A DNA stretch of 64,000 nt from Brasenia schreberi. Lineage: Eukaryota; Streptophyta; Magnoliopsida; Nymphaeales; Cabombaceae. The stretch is taken from positions 7,754,001-7,818,000 of the forward strand of contig JAYKKT010000076.1 of assembly GCA_036023115.1 (NCBI GenBank). The letters are read 5' to 3'. Below the pieces are notes generated by a model. The model was not told where the DNA came from. It saw only the letters and a list, made by a program, of their open reading frames with translations, and made no database searches. The first letter of the stretch is position 1. Each line of letters begins with the position of its first letter. The translations under genes were made by a program, and so were the position numbers. This document shows positions 20,746 to 33,558 of this stretch, one piece after another.

Positions 20746-22139
20746 CACAAGGAAATGAAGTTTCATTGCTGTTGACTATTGAGTATGGTTGACTTTGTGT
20801 GATTGGCTGATTCCTAATGAGTCGTGACTTATTCGACATGTTTCCTTCCCATATGAAGCATGTTATCTTATTAATATTGCATTCTCACTGTTGTTGAGTA
20901 TGATTCACTTTGTGTTGCTTGTTGATCTTGTGCAGTCATGTTTTTACATTCCACCTCTGCTCCAACCAAAGGAAAATTATGTCTAGAATACCTCTTGATT
21001 AGTAATATGTTGCTTATGTTTTTATTTTTTAAGGGCATCCTTTTGCCCCAAAAGTATGATAGTTCTCTCTCTCTCACACACATAGAAATTTATTAATTGT
21101 TCCTCTCTAAATGCATGAAGCAATTGGGACTCTTTAAGGTCAATGGTTGCGATTGCAGCCGTGCTAATGATGCTCTCTAACAAAATGATGGAGAGCAGTT
21201 TGTCGGTATACATTTGTAATTCATAATTTATTGCTTTTGGATTGTTAGTGTTCCTTTTGTGATTGTCAATTTGTAATTCTCATTGAATAAATGATGCTTG
21301 TTTATTTTTTGTATTATGAATGTGTTTATGATATCAAAGGTTTTTATTGCTTTGCCTTGAAATTGCAGTTTCATTGCTTTTGAGTATAATTCACTTTGTA
21401 TAATTAGTAGGTTTTAGTGACTTATCAAAGCAATATAAATATACGTGGGCCAATCTGGCCCGGCCCATGGCCCATTAAGGGCTGGGCTGGCCCACATTTT
21501 ACATGGGCTCCAAAGGGCTAGGGCCGAGCATATGTACCAATTGCCCAAGAGCAAATACCGCGGTGACACAAGGACCATTGACGCAACCAACCTCTCATTG
21601 CCCTCCTGGTTTGGCTTAGTTTGTAGGGTTGCAGTCAAGCTAAGTTCAGCTCGAGTATAGGCAAGTTCAACTCAACTCGAACAGAAATGTTGAGCTCGAG
21701 GTTCAATGTTTGAGCTAGAACTAGGACCAAATCTACTTAGATCGAGCTTCATTATAGAAGCTCAATCTTTTTGAGCTTGAAATAACCTTTAAGAAGATGT
21801 TGAAAAATTCCTTAATGTATGAGAGCATTGAAGTTTGTCGAAGAAATTCTGATAAGGGACTGGAGTGTGTGGTTCTGCAAGATGGTTTCATGAATTGTAT
21901 ACTTTCTACCAAAAGGGCTTAATAAGGTTTTGATACTGCCTGTTCCAAGATGGTTTAGGGTCTCAACCGATAGAAAACAATAAAAAATTTAAAAAATTCA
22001 AATTTATAGAAAAACCGAAGCGATTTCGGTTTCATGAAAGGTGAAACTGAAACTCTACCGAGTGGTCTCCAATTCCAAGCCCATTTCCTGGCCTGGTTTG
22101 GTTTTCGTTGGAACGCCAAACCGATTTGAAACCAGCCAT
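20746..22139. repeat. Spacer (f), short form
   Basis: Single copy of (f) here, without the 325-bp insert. GC-rich hairpin at 21449-21530. No gene. Confidence 0.6.
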
Positions 22140-24109
22140 GTTTAAGGAATTCTTTCACATTGCAGTCAATGCATAATATCTCTATGTTTATAGCTTTTTC
22201 TGATGCCTCATTTGTTCTTTGCCTTCCATGAGAGACTGATTTAAATTCTTCTATGACCATACCACGCATTATTTGAGCCCCAATATTGATGAGCTCTCAC
22301 CAACACTTAGCTCGTTTGTATATCGAGCTTCAGTTAATCTTATCTCGACCTCAGTCGGACCGAGCTGAGTTTGAACTATCATGAAAGTGATCTTGGTGGT
22401 ATCTTACATGTAGCTCAATGCATTTACTCTCTTTGATGACAAGACTCTAGTGGTAGATAGAAATTCAAAGTGACATAATAGCCTACGATAGTACAAATCT
22501 GATTTTTCTGGTAATTCTAAAAAACACTATTTTCAATGATTAAAACCATCAGAGAAGCCATTTGAGATGGTTTCAACCTTGAGGAGTAAGTCAAAACCTA
22601 GGAAAATCTCTGCCAAAAATATGACATAAGAATTCTCAAAAGACCTCAAAAATACATGGATAACTGCAAGAAAGAACCTACCAGGTTGAAATGGTGGAGA
22701 AAATTGCATTTCCAACAACTAACCGAATAATCGAAAATGTTTTATTGAACCATCAGGAATAAATTTTCAGTATTGGAAATTTTTGCTCAGAAATAAGTAA
22801 AGAATTGGAATAAATTTTTGAAACCATTGGGAAAATCCTTTTTTGCGATGATTCAAATGTCTGAAATATTATTTCACATGCTTATACTAACCGCCACAAA
22901 TAATGTATGAGAATCATTCATAAAAGATATTTGCGATACTTAAACCGCTAGGATATGTTTAGCAAAGAACCGCTAGAAATATACTTGCACTTGTAATTCA
23001 ATGGTTTTAATCTATCACAAATTAATTTTATTTATTTATTTTGGGAATAGGATTCCATCATATTTCCTGATATACAATATCAAATAATCAAAGTACAACT
23101 TATCTTGCAAATTAATATATTTAGATATAAAAGTATCATGAAAATAACTAAAGTAACAAACATTTATAAAGTTTTCACAATTAGCCACATATACCAAAGT
23201 AATGAGGATAATACAAGTGTCGTATAGGGCTGAATATAATATATATCAAGTCCAACATAGCCAAATAGCTATGCTAATTTGAAAAGGAGTACATAAATGC
23301 CATACAGGCTGAATATAAGAAGTCAATACCAATGTTTATCCTGAAGAAAATTCTAATGCGTGAGAGATCGCAGTCAATGATCTCTAACATTTTTTGTATT
23401 CCGTGATTACTGTAATAGCATATTAAAACATAAGTATTGAAAGATATAAATGACCACCATTATCAAAGTAATATATAATAGAAAAGTTTAATTTCTTGTA
23501 TTATCTAACAATCATAAAATTAAATGCTAAAAATACTATGTGATGCAATATTCCCACAATAGTCAATAGTACAAATTTGAAGCAATATAACAAAGAACTG
23601 CTCTCATATGGAACATTGTTTCAAATGCCATGTATATAGATGATTACAACCCCACACATATAAGATAGTGATGGATCACTACAAGGGTAGATGATTACTT
23701 GGATGATCGTTGTTGTACATAACTATGTAATCCTTCTAAGTCATGCACCATGTGGCATATCTTCATGACTTAAAAGATAAATTTGTCATGATTTAGCATG
23801 CTATACAAAAAGCAACATAAATAAATAAATAACAATAAACATATATATATATATATATATATCATTATAGTATATGAGATTTGCTTGAGCATCCATTCTT
23901 GTTTATACAATAACATTGAGAAAGTTTCCCAAAGGCATCCTCTAATAATGTCATTCAATTTCATAGGGATCAATTTCATGTTGCCTTCTCTTAGAAATAA
24001 GGTTTTCCTGGATGAACCTTGGATTAAGGTCGTCTAGAATAAAAGCCACACCAGGATCGTTGAGGTGATTTGCAGGCACTATGGTTGGCTTGCTTTCCAT
24101 CTTCCAAGT
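22140..24109. other. Spacer (h), diverged copy
   Basis: Differs from 11151-13139 by many substitutions and small indels, so it is an older copy. (AT)11 at 23841-23862. No gene recognised. Confidence 0.5.
23841..23862. repeat. AT microsatellite, 11 units
   Basis: Uninterrupted (AT)11 preceded by 'aacaataaac', which is not present at the other sites. Confidence 0.9.
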
Positions 24110-24761
24110 TAGGTGTCTTCTGGCCTGGTGATTTTGCGAATTTGTTGTTTAGTCCTATATTTGTTGTCTTAATTGTATCAAACTTTTGTTTCCTTACATG
24201 TCCAATTGCACAGTAAACCATAACTCCTTAGCTCTAGGATTAAGCTACAAGCCCTTTTCGTTGAAGTTCTTCGGTTTAAAGGTAAAACCACAGGCATTTA
24301 AAACTTAAAATCCAAATTTCTGTTTCTAATACATGCGCTTGTAATCATCAAAACATCTCATATTATGCTCCAAAAGGCAAAGAGAATACTTACCAATATC
24401 GAAATGCCAAAACCCAACTTTATAGAATTACATGTGCACACATTGAATCTTTAATGCTTTCAATCTTGACATTAGAAAATCATAAAAATATGTTCATGCA
24501 CAATGGCAGATCGACATTGTGGCCTGAAATTTTAGAAAATTTTGAATTAAGTATCAAACTTTTCAAAGCAATTTGAAAAATTTAAAACCTCTCAACTTGA
24601 ACTTGAGGTTCGCTCCACCCAATGCAAATTTCTGCATCCACTGGGTTCTTATTTGTAACAGAGCAGGCTGTTATATTGTCAGTCACCTTATAATGCTGAT
24701 ATTTTAGGTTTTGTTTGTGTAAAAGCACTTTTCGTGCATTGTCTAACACTACGGGTCACCT
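24110..24761. other. Spacer at the head of an (a) block
   Basis: One extra T compared with 1-651, otherwise the same. No gene. Confidence 0.6.
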
Positions 24762-24911
24762 ATGGCGACAAGCACAGCCTTTCAGGTTGTGCTCTTGTTC
24801 GTGTTTTTGGTGCAATACTTCATGTGCAAAGTTGGTGCTTTAGAGTCAAAGGTCATAGAGATGCACACTAAAATCAAACCACCTGGTGCATTGTTGAAAT
24901 TACAACCATGA
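24762..24911 (+). CDS. Small secreted-peptide-like ORF, 49 aa (a-type)
   Basis: Base-for-base copy of 652-801. Function unknown. Confidence 0.4.
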   Translation: MATSTAFQVVLLFVFLVQYFMCKVGALESKVIEMHTKIKPPGALLKLQP

Positions 24912-25122
24912 GTGCAAAATGAAGGCAACCATCTAACCATTTTTTTTCTCAGTCTTTTTTACAAGGAAAGACAGTATACATAATGAGGTTATTAGAAATA
25001 AGTTGAGAGTAATGCCATAATGAGGAAAATCGTTTAAGAATGTGATCAAAGGAAGCTAAAGTAACAAGGTATAAAAAACTAGATTATAAAAATATTAAAG
25101 AGAAGCTTGTTGAAACACTTTG

Positions 25123-25450
25123 TTAATTGTTTCCTCCTCTCTTATTGTTGCGGCAATCTCTCTTATAGTGTCCCATTTTTCTACAGTTGAAACACTTGAC
25201 CCGAAAAATGGTTTTTTGTATTCTCGTAATTGATTGACATCCCATTTTGTTATTTTTGCGAAGCTTTCTCTTTGATTTATTTCTTCTTTGGTTGGGTTTG
25301 GAGCTAGACCCTATCTCATCTTCTACTAGTAACAATTTTTCTTTTCTGTTTTTACTCATATGTTCTTACTCAGTTGCTAGTTTTAGGGGCAATTCAGAAA
25401 TGTTGATTTCAGGCCATAGTCTAAACTTTCATGTTTGCAAGTTTAGACCG
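25123..25450 (-). mobile_element. Ty1-copia gag fragment with zinc knuckle
   Basis: Base-for-base copy of the fragment at 1013, with the knuckle intact. Confidence 0.75.
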
Positions 25451-26006
25451 TTTAACTTTCCTGTCTTTGCTAGTTTTGACACACATATTGTAGAGCTCAT
25501 TTTTATGTCTTCGGCAATTATAACAAACAAACGGTCTAAAAGGATAATATTTGTCAAGCAACAAAACACAAATAACATAACTCTAATTAGCACGATGCAG
25601 AATATAAAAAAGATTAGCTGAAAATAACTCATTTTTAATATAAAAAGTAGTTGGGATAACTCCGTAATTTTTTTTCAAAAAAAATTCCTGCCTTTGTTAA
25701 TTTCCAAAACACTAGAGGTAAACGAATCACTTTATCTGTTTGTTCGTTTTTGTAATTTTTCAGAAAGATCAAGGACAGAACAATAACTTAGTGTTTGGTA
25801 TTTTTGAAAATTCGTCACTGATCGGGCGTAAATTCATAATTTTTTCCTTAGTACTATTTCATAATTTCCTTAAAAGGGCAAGGACATAGTGGAAGTATTG
25901 TAATAAATTTGACTGGAAAGGGCAGAAAAGTTACTTAATATCCTATTTTTTTAAATTTTCTAGAGGGCAAAATTAACTTTTCGCCGGAATAAGGGCAAAA
26001 CAGTCT
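25451..26006. other. Spacer between gag scrap and exon-3 fragment
   Basis: Same as 1341-1896; nothing recognised. Confidence 0.5.
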
Positions 26007-26270
26007 TTTAACTTTTCAACTTAGTAATAAATTAGTATTTGGGTTTTGCAGGCATTCACATTGCTGTCACAGGAATGCTTGCGATGGCGACTCCATTGAA
26101 GACGGTACCTTTGGAAAAACCATCTGTGCTCTTTGGCCACGATTTTATCCTTAATCCACTGGTGGAACACTTGAAAACATTATTCTTCACCACAACGTTT
26201 TGCTTGCCGGCATAACGTTTTTCCCTAAGCTATCAATACTGCCACTAAAACAAGTCAAAGTTACATGATT
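26007..26270 (-). pseudogene. Polygalacturonase exon-3 fragment (a-type, decayed)
   Basis: Duplicate of 1897-2160. Confidence 0.8.
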
Positions 26271-26456
26271 AAGAAAAGAACATAATTGTAATTCAAATTC
26301 TTAACTCCATTCAAGCATAAGTAATTGTATTGATGCGTTGGAAGGCCCAAGACTCGACTTCTAATAACTCAACCTCTACTTCCTAATCAACAACCCCCTT
26401 AAACTTATTTTTGCTTCCAGCCTTCGTGCCAAGTAAATGTTTAATTTAAGCTCCTC

Positions 26457-26537
26457 ACCATTGTTCCACCCGGTTGCCTCCAATCATCTGGTAGGTCGAG
26501 TTCCACTCTTCTGGGCCTTGTAAACAACAATATTTGA
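26457..26537 (+). pseudogene. Inverted polygalacturonase exon-4 3' end
   Basis: Duplicate of 2347-2427, frame and stop unchanged. Confidence 0.75.
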
Positions 26538-27750
26538 TCTACCATCAATTGGATTTCATTTCTTTATCTGTAATGATGTAAAAATATTGGAACAAGGGAG
26601 TTGACATATTCATCTATACTAAATTTGTAATAACATGAAGACAACATATATTTTTTAAGGTACGAACAAAGTTGATCATATTCTTTCATTTGAAAATCTT
26701 AATGCTGGTTGATTTCTGAATTTTCATAACGCTTGGTTTTCTCTTAAATACTTTTTTGAATGCTGAAAAACAAGACCGCATGAAGAGACGAAAACCACAT
26801 CTATTGAGATGGATAGGTTGAGGTTAAAGTTGAAGATGAAGGTTCTTTTGATTGAACCCCCTAGCCAGGAGGATAGTAGATTTCTTTCACGAGCTAACAT
26901 GGTGTTTCCATTAGTTAAAACACAGAACTTTAAGCACTAGGGAGTTTGTCTTCTAATTAGATGTTTCAGTTGGTATATGCCATGGTTAATGGTGTTCCAC
27001 TTACAAGGGGAAGGCCAAAGGCAGGTATACATGCTCTGAAATCGAACTCACGATCTGCATCTTGTGAACAACATGCCATTCCAGAAGAACAAACGCCCGG
27101 AGTGCATACTTTATTCTAAAAACTAGCTAGAAAACATTAATTGCCCAAACATGCAAGATCCAGAGTTCAACTGGCAGGGCACCCAGATTCCCTTGTGCTG
27201 GTGGGAAGGGGAGATGTGTGAATGTGTATGTCACCCTTCAGCCTCCTGTTGTGAGAAAAAAGGATCAGCGTGCCGGAAGTGGCACTTGTCCTGGATTAAT
27301 GGAACCCATAAAAGGACCAATCTCTAGAGGACGATTCAATCTGTGGACCAAAAATCATATCCAGATCTTGTTTCAATCTTAACTGCCCATACTGGGGCAT
27401 GTACCGAAAAAGGTTTTTCGAGGCCCACCTGCGTCGGATCGTCCAGTTTGCGGGTGACGTTATTCAAGGTTTCTTAGGCCGAAAAGCCGTTCCTCTCTAG
27501 TGATCGTTTTCCGGGAACCTCGTTTACCTAAGCTTTTCACCCATCTTTTTGGGATTTGCAGTACACTTGCTCACAAATGCGTTATAATACGTGGAGTGAA
27601 AAATGGATGCTGATGTTCATGAGAACTCAAGTTCGTTGAAGTTCAGTATATACTATGAAGAGGAACGATACTGCTACAGCAAATCAATAACTCGATCATA
27701 TCTTCACGACAAATAAATCCACATATGCTTTATTTGTACCTTGAACAATA
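26538..27750. other. Spacer (b) downstream of PG2
   Basis: Duplicate of 2428-3640, with the tRNA-like stretch near 26980-27100. No gene. Confidence 0.5.
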
Positions 27751-27785
27751 AATGTCGTGTACATTACAAATGAGTGTCAATTTCC

Positions 27786-27811
27786 TTTATTCCAATCATT
27801 TTTACTTTATT
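27786..27811 (-). terminator. PG2 polyadenylation signals
   Basis: Minus-strand AATAAA at 27806-27811 and 27786-27791, downstream of the PG2 stop. Confidence 0.5.
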
Positions 27812-27845
27812 ACAGAAAAATAATTGAATCCACTGGACCAGAAAA

Positions 27846-29491
27846 TCAAATGCTGGTGGTGACAAAGCCCATAAGCCTGCGATTCGAGCCACCCGATGAT
27901 TGGAGGCAACTCGGTGGAACCATGGTGCCGCTTGCACTCCCATATGCATGCTCACAGGATGACTTTGCTGGTTGCCCATTGTATGTGATCTGCACGTTAG
28001 ACATCTTGATGCCTTGACACGGTGCAGTTGCGCTGCATGCAAAATCGACGGCAACTTGAGTCTGTGATGTGCCCTTGATGTTGTTGTAGGTCACTTGGGA
28101 GATCTTGACACCGGAATTCTGATCAAAGCACACATAAGATCAATGAAGGATGAATCTTGTGAATAACTAATAGGGAACTAGAACTTACTGGGCAACAGAA
28201 TAATTTCTTTTGTTTCACTTTTCAACTTGGTAGTAACTTAGTACCTGGGTTGGGCAGGCATTGACATTGCTATCACAGTAATGCTGGTTTATGATGATGG
28301 GGTTCTTCACATTATTCATGGTGATTCCATCGAAGACAATGCCTTCGGCAAAACCGTTGCTGCTCCTTGCCCATGACTTTATCCTTAGTCCATTGGTGGA
28401 ACCCGTGAAAACCGTGTTCTTCACCGTGACGTTTTGCACGCCGGCTTCATTAGAGTTCTTCCCTAAGCTCCCAATACTGTCATTAGAACAAGTTAAAGTT
28501 ATATGATTACGAAAGTTGGATTGCCTTGTCAAAAAATGCATGCATGACATTATCAAGAGCACCTAAGTTGGATTAATTTGTACAACGATGCACATATATT
28601 CAACTTATTTAGATGCGTAATTTACCTTATTCCATGGCCAGGGCCACAGGTGACCTTCTCTATCCACAAGTTTTGGGTCCCTGGACCAACGGAGATGCAA
28701 TCGTCTCCAGTCTTGATATCCGTGTTTGTGATGGACACGCCCGTCGATTGCTCTACGTGGACGCCATCCGTGTTAGGGCTGGTGCCTGAGGATTGAATCT
28801 TGAGGCCATCCACTTGGACGTTGTTGCAGGAATCGATGACCACGTTGAAGATTTCACTATTTACAGAGGTTATGCCGCTTAACACAATGTCCCTGGCATT
28901 GTCGAACACCAGTGACTACAAAAGAAGAAAAAAGAGTCGTCATTAACAAATAATTACTGTTCACAAAGTAAAAGCGTGTGTGTCCATGCGTGATAAGTCA
29001 ACATTTAGCACATCCTTGCATATTATTCATGGCAGTTAACTTACCCTTGCCCCAAATGGGCAGCTGGCTTTGTTAGCAGCTTTGCAAGACCACAAGGCCG
29101 AGCCCTTTCCATCAAGATACCCTCCTTGGAACGTCAATCCCTTCACGTTTTCAAATTTGAGCCAGTACCCGGCTGCACTCTGAAGTTTATAGTCGGCCGA
29201 AGCTACCAGGTTGCCGTCAACCTTGACTACGATGTTGGTGTTGGCACAGGATCCAGAGAAGAGAGTTGGGTGCAGCAAGAAAGCCCCAGAGGGCACATAC
29301 AGGGTGCCTCCCTGTGATGCAGCACAAACTACTTTCCATGCCTTGAGGAAAGCAGCACTGTCATCGGTCACCCCATCTGCCTTAGCTCCATAGCTCGTAA
29401 CGTCATAAGTTGGTGTCCCATGCACTGCATCGTTGAGCAAGAGCAAAGGGATAATGACACGCATGAGACTTTTAATGAGACTGTTAGCCAT
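27846..29491 (-). CDS. Exopolygalacturonase PG2 (GH28), 4 exons, 413 aa
   Basis: Exons: 29491-29045, 28915-28626, 28476-28245 and 28118-27846. The protein, the introns and at least 700 bp upstream are the same as PG1, with signal peptide, NTD (197-199), GDD (219-221), GHG (242-244) and RIK (277-279) all intact. It should make the same secreted pectin-hydrolysing enzyme and add gene dosage if transcribed. Because the DNA matches PG1 even in introns, reads cannot tell the two apart, and this locus needs the duplication itself to be confirmed. The first upstream differences are small indels around the SINE-like element. Confidence 0.92.
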
Positions 29492-29634
29492 GAAAAAGGG
29501 GAGGTGTGACAGCTACTTGGCAGGGGAACCGAATTTGAACGAGAGATTTAGTTAAGGAATGAAAGATTTACGGTGATAAAATTCTGTTGTGTTGTCTCTG
29601 ATGTTGGTGAGTGGAGAGGGCTCCATAATGCTTG

Positions 29635-29646
29635 TATATATATATA
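29635..29646 (-). promoter_or_regulatory. PG2 TATA-like element
   Basis: Same 12-bp TA run and same distance to the ATG as in PG1. Confidence 0.5.
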
Positions 29647-29680
29647 CACGCCTAAGAAGCAGAAGCACATATGGGCACGT

Positions 29681-30001
29681 ACCTATTCTCCGTACACTCT
29701 CTCTTATTTTGTTGTTCACATGAATGGTGTAACGACATGAACATAAGCTGTTTGATGTTGAATTGATAAATAGTAACATCTTTCACCTTGAATTTTCAAT
29801 GTTTTTGTCGCTGAACATTTGAATTAATATATGCGCAAACAATTACCTATTCGTCGTATACTCTTTCTTATTTTATCGTTCACATGAATGATATACAGAT
29901 ATAAACTTGAGTTGTTTGATGTTGAAATGATAAATAGTAACATCTTTCACCTAAAATTTTCAATGTTTTCTAGTTGAACATTTGAATATGTGCAAACAAT
30001 T
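29681..30001. repeat. Tandem ~160-bp duplication in the PG2 promoter
   Basis: Units 29681-29844 and 29845-30001, matching the PG1 promoter pair. Confidence 0.8.
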
Positions 30002-30647
30002 ACGTAGATATTAATTAGATGATAAACTGAACTGCGTCGTCTTTGTCCATTCAATCCTCAAACTCATCACAGCAAGAAAATAAGAGTTCGGTTCATGCAA
30101 AGATGCACTAATTAACAAGTCTATCACCTCTAAACGAAGTCGTCTCACAGAATGATGCAGAAAGCACGTATCTCATAGCCTTGAGATTCATCTTGAAAGA
30201 GCCGTCTAGTTAATGGAGAAATATCAAGTTACGAAAGTTGAACAGTGAGACATGTCGAGGCCGTCGTAGAAATCGTCATGTTTTTTCGTGAAACTAATTT
30301 GGTCTTTTGTATCTTTTCCGATTCTGATAGGTAAGTTAGGCAGACCCCTACTTGATGCATCCCTGGACGTTGAACTCGTGACCTCGAACTCGAACTTCTT
30401 TTGATTTCAACCACCGGGCCAGAAGAGTGGTGGATCTTTGTGTTGAGCGAATAAGATGATTCCTTTGGTCAGAGGAAAAAATTTAAGGGTTAAAAAGAAA
30501 ACTTATTCCCATGTATAATTAGGTGTTTCGGTTTGTATACGCCATTGTTAACGAAACTTATTCTAAAACTAGCTAAGAAAACATGAATTTCCTCCAAAAG
30601 GAGAAGAAAATGACTATCATTCTTTTGGGACCCGACAAGATAGCAAC
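30002..30647. other. Far-upstream region (d) of PG2
   Basis: Non-coding, 5 bp longer than the PG1 version because of indels in the SINE-like element. Confidence 0.5.
30295..30440 (-). mobile_element. SINE-like element
   Basis: Same element as 6180-6320, but with one G lost in 'cctggac' and 'cgaact' present twice. The PG3 block has the G and the doubled unit, so each of the two near-identical copies differs from PG3 at one of the two sites. Confidence 0.5.
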
Positions 30648-32175
30648 TTAAGTTGTCAATGGATTGATGGTTAATTCAAACCCAAATGCATATAGTTGGT
30701 CAATGCTGTCACTGCCAAGTTGTTTAAGTAATTGTCGAAAGGCTAAGCATGCGGAGGAAGATACTTGTTGGGGATTAAGGGGACCCATAGCAAGTTTAAA
30801 TTTGGGGTTATATGAGCCATTGCGGGACTTTAGGGTCCTTTCAAGCACTTTAATCATGATTAAAGAAACAGAATTAGTGCAGGAGGAAGCAGGCCCTCTA
30901 GTTTAAATTTCTATAGATTCAGGTTCTTGACGAGCAAAGCCCAAGGGCCGAGACTGCTACCACCTTTTCAAGAGAAAGCCTTAAAGAACAAAGTTGCAAC
31001 TATGGATGACAATGGGCGATGACTGAGTGGATTGCTGTGCAGTGCATTTGAGAAACATTTTAGGTGAAAATACGTTGCGCTTTCATGTGAACACTTTTGC
31101 ACCATGGTTCGGAATAACTTCGGTTTATCGTAAATTGGAGATAATATTTTGGTTTATTTTCCTCACAATGTGGAACGTGTCACGTGGAGTAGATGACAAC
31201 CTCTCGAGGTCACATCAGGTCCAGAAGTGATCAAAATATATTAGACAATATTCTAGTCTCTAACATTAATAAAGCTCATGATAGAGAAGATAGAAAAGGA
31301 AAAGATAAGAAAATGTATCATTAATATTTCTATCCGAGTGTGCATAAATTATAATTATTAGACAATATGTAATCAAGAAGGTTATGTGTGTGTATTTATG
31401 ATTGGAAATTAAGTAAAAATACTTAACTTTTCTCACATGAGTTCAAAGTGTTGATTTGGCTATTACTACATATGATTGTTTGAAAGAACGAGCCATAGAT
31501 AAGAAGGTATTCTCTGTTACTTTAAGTAATGCTTTGCATAAGCATATTAAAGTCAACTTTTCTTACATAATTCTTTGTTATGTAATGATTTTTTTATATT
31601 CGTTACTATACCCACATTTTAAATTTCATTGTTTAAGATGACTTTAAAGTTTAAAGAGGGCATCAAATATGTTAAAACATTAGATGTAACAAACATGTAT
31701 TGATGTGAGAGTTGAACTACGTTTAAATGTAACAATTAGACGGAACTCGACATACATGATGCTTGACTAGATGAAACTCGACATACATGATGCTTGATAT
31801 GTGTATTATATATCATAAATTAGAGTATTTATATATATATTCTTCTCATTTAATTACTAATTAGTTGATCTACCTTTTCAGATAAAGATGAAACAATAGA
31901 GTTGCTCTTAAAGTCAATGGTTTCTAAAGAAATTTCTGCACAAGATTCAAATGCAATTGGTGATATTGATACGAACACTTGTGACCTTCTTTTATATTGA
32001 CTGAGATGGTATTTTTTTTTGTTATTTTAAACTGCTGTATTGGAAACTTTAGAATTGATCGTTCATTCGTATTGACTGATGATTGTTACTAATGACGTCT
32101 AATGGCATCTTCATATTTATTCGTCTGAATGTGTTCATGGAGTGAAAAATTTATGTAGCTTTGCCATGACATACA
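30648..32175. other. Spacer (e), copy in the PG2 block
   Basis: Same as 6533-8060, including the exon-like frame after 'ccttttcag' (31882-32000). No gene recognised. Confidence 0.4.
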
Positions 32176-33558
32176 CAAGGAAATGAAGTTTCATTGCTGT
32201 TGACTATTGAGTATGATTGACTTCATGTGATTGGCTGATTCCTAATGAGTCGTGACTTATTCGACATGTTTCCTTCCCATATGAAGCATGTTATCTTATT
32301 AATATTGCATTCTCATTGTTGTTGAGTATGATTCACTTTGTGTTGCTTGTTGATCTTGTGCAGTCATGTTTTTACATTCCTCCTCTGCTCCAACCAAAGG
32401 AAAATTATGTCTAGAATACCTCTTGATTAGTAATATGTTGCTTATGTTTTTATTTTTTAAGGGCATCCTGTTGCCCCAAAAGTATGATAGTTCTCTCTCT
32501 CTCTCACACACATAGAAATTTATTAATTGTTCCTCTCTAAATGTACGAAGCAATTGGGACTCTTTAAGGTCAATGGTTGCGATTGCAGCCGTGCTAATGA
32601 TGCTCTCTAACAAAATGATGGAGAGCAGTTTGTCGGTATACATTTGTAATTCATAAATTATTGCTTTTGGATTGTTAGTGTTCCTTTTGTGATTGTCAAT
32701 TTGTAATTCTCATTGAATAAATGATGCTTGTTTATTTTTTGTATTATGAATATGTTTATGATATCAAAGGTTTTTGTTGCTTTACCTTGAAATTGCAGTT
32801 TCATTGCTTTTGAGTATAATTCACTTTGTATGATTAGTAGGTTTCTAGTGACTTATCAAAGCAATATAAATATACGTGGATCAATCTGGCCCGGCCCATG
32901 GCCCATTAAGGGCTAGGCTGGCCCACATTTTACATGGGCCGCAAAGGGCTAGGGCCGAGCATCTGTACCAATTGCCCAAGAGCAAATACCGCAGTGACAC
33001 AAGTACCATTGACGCAACCAACCGCTCATTGCCCTCCTGGTTTGGCTTAGTTTGTAGGTGTGCAGTCAGCTCGAGTATAGGCAAGTTCAACTCAACTCGA
33101 ACAGAAATGTTGAGCTCGAGGTTCAATGTTTGAGCTCGATCTAGGACCAAATCTACTTAGATCGAGCTTCATTATAGAAGCTCAATCTTTTTGAGCTTGA
33201 AATAACCTTTAAGAAGATGTTGAAAAATTCCTTAATGTTTGAGAGCATTGAAGTTTGTCGAAGAAATTCTGATAAGGGACCGGAGTGTGTGGTTCTGCAA
33301 GATGGTTTCATGAATTGTATACTTTCTACCAAAAGGGCTTAATAAGGTTTTGATACTGCCTGTTCTAAGATGGTTTTGGGTCTCAACCGATAGAAAACAA
33401 TAAAAAGTTTAAAAAATTCAAATTTATAGAAAAACCGAACCGGTTTCGGTTTCATGAAAGGTGAAACTGAAACCCAACCGAGTGGTCTCCAATTCCAAGC
33501 CCAGTTCCTGGCCTGGTTTGGTTTTCGTTGGAACGCCAAACCGAGTGGTCTCCAATTA
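32176..33558. repeat. Spacer (f), short form
   Basis: Copy of 8061-9443. GC-rich hairpin at 32880-32960. Confidence 0.55.
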
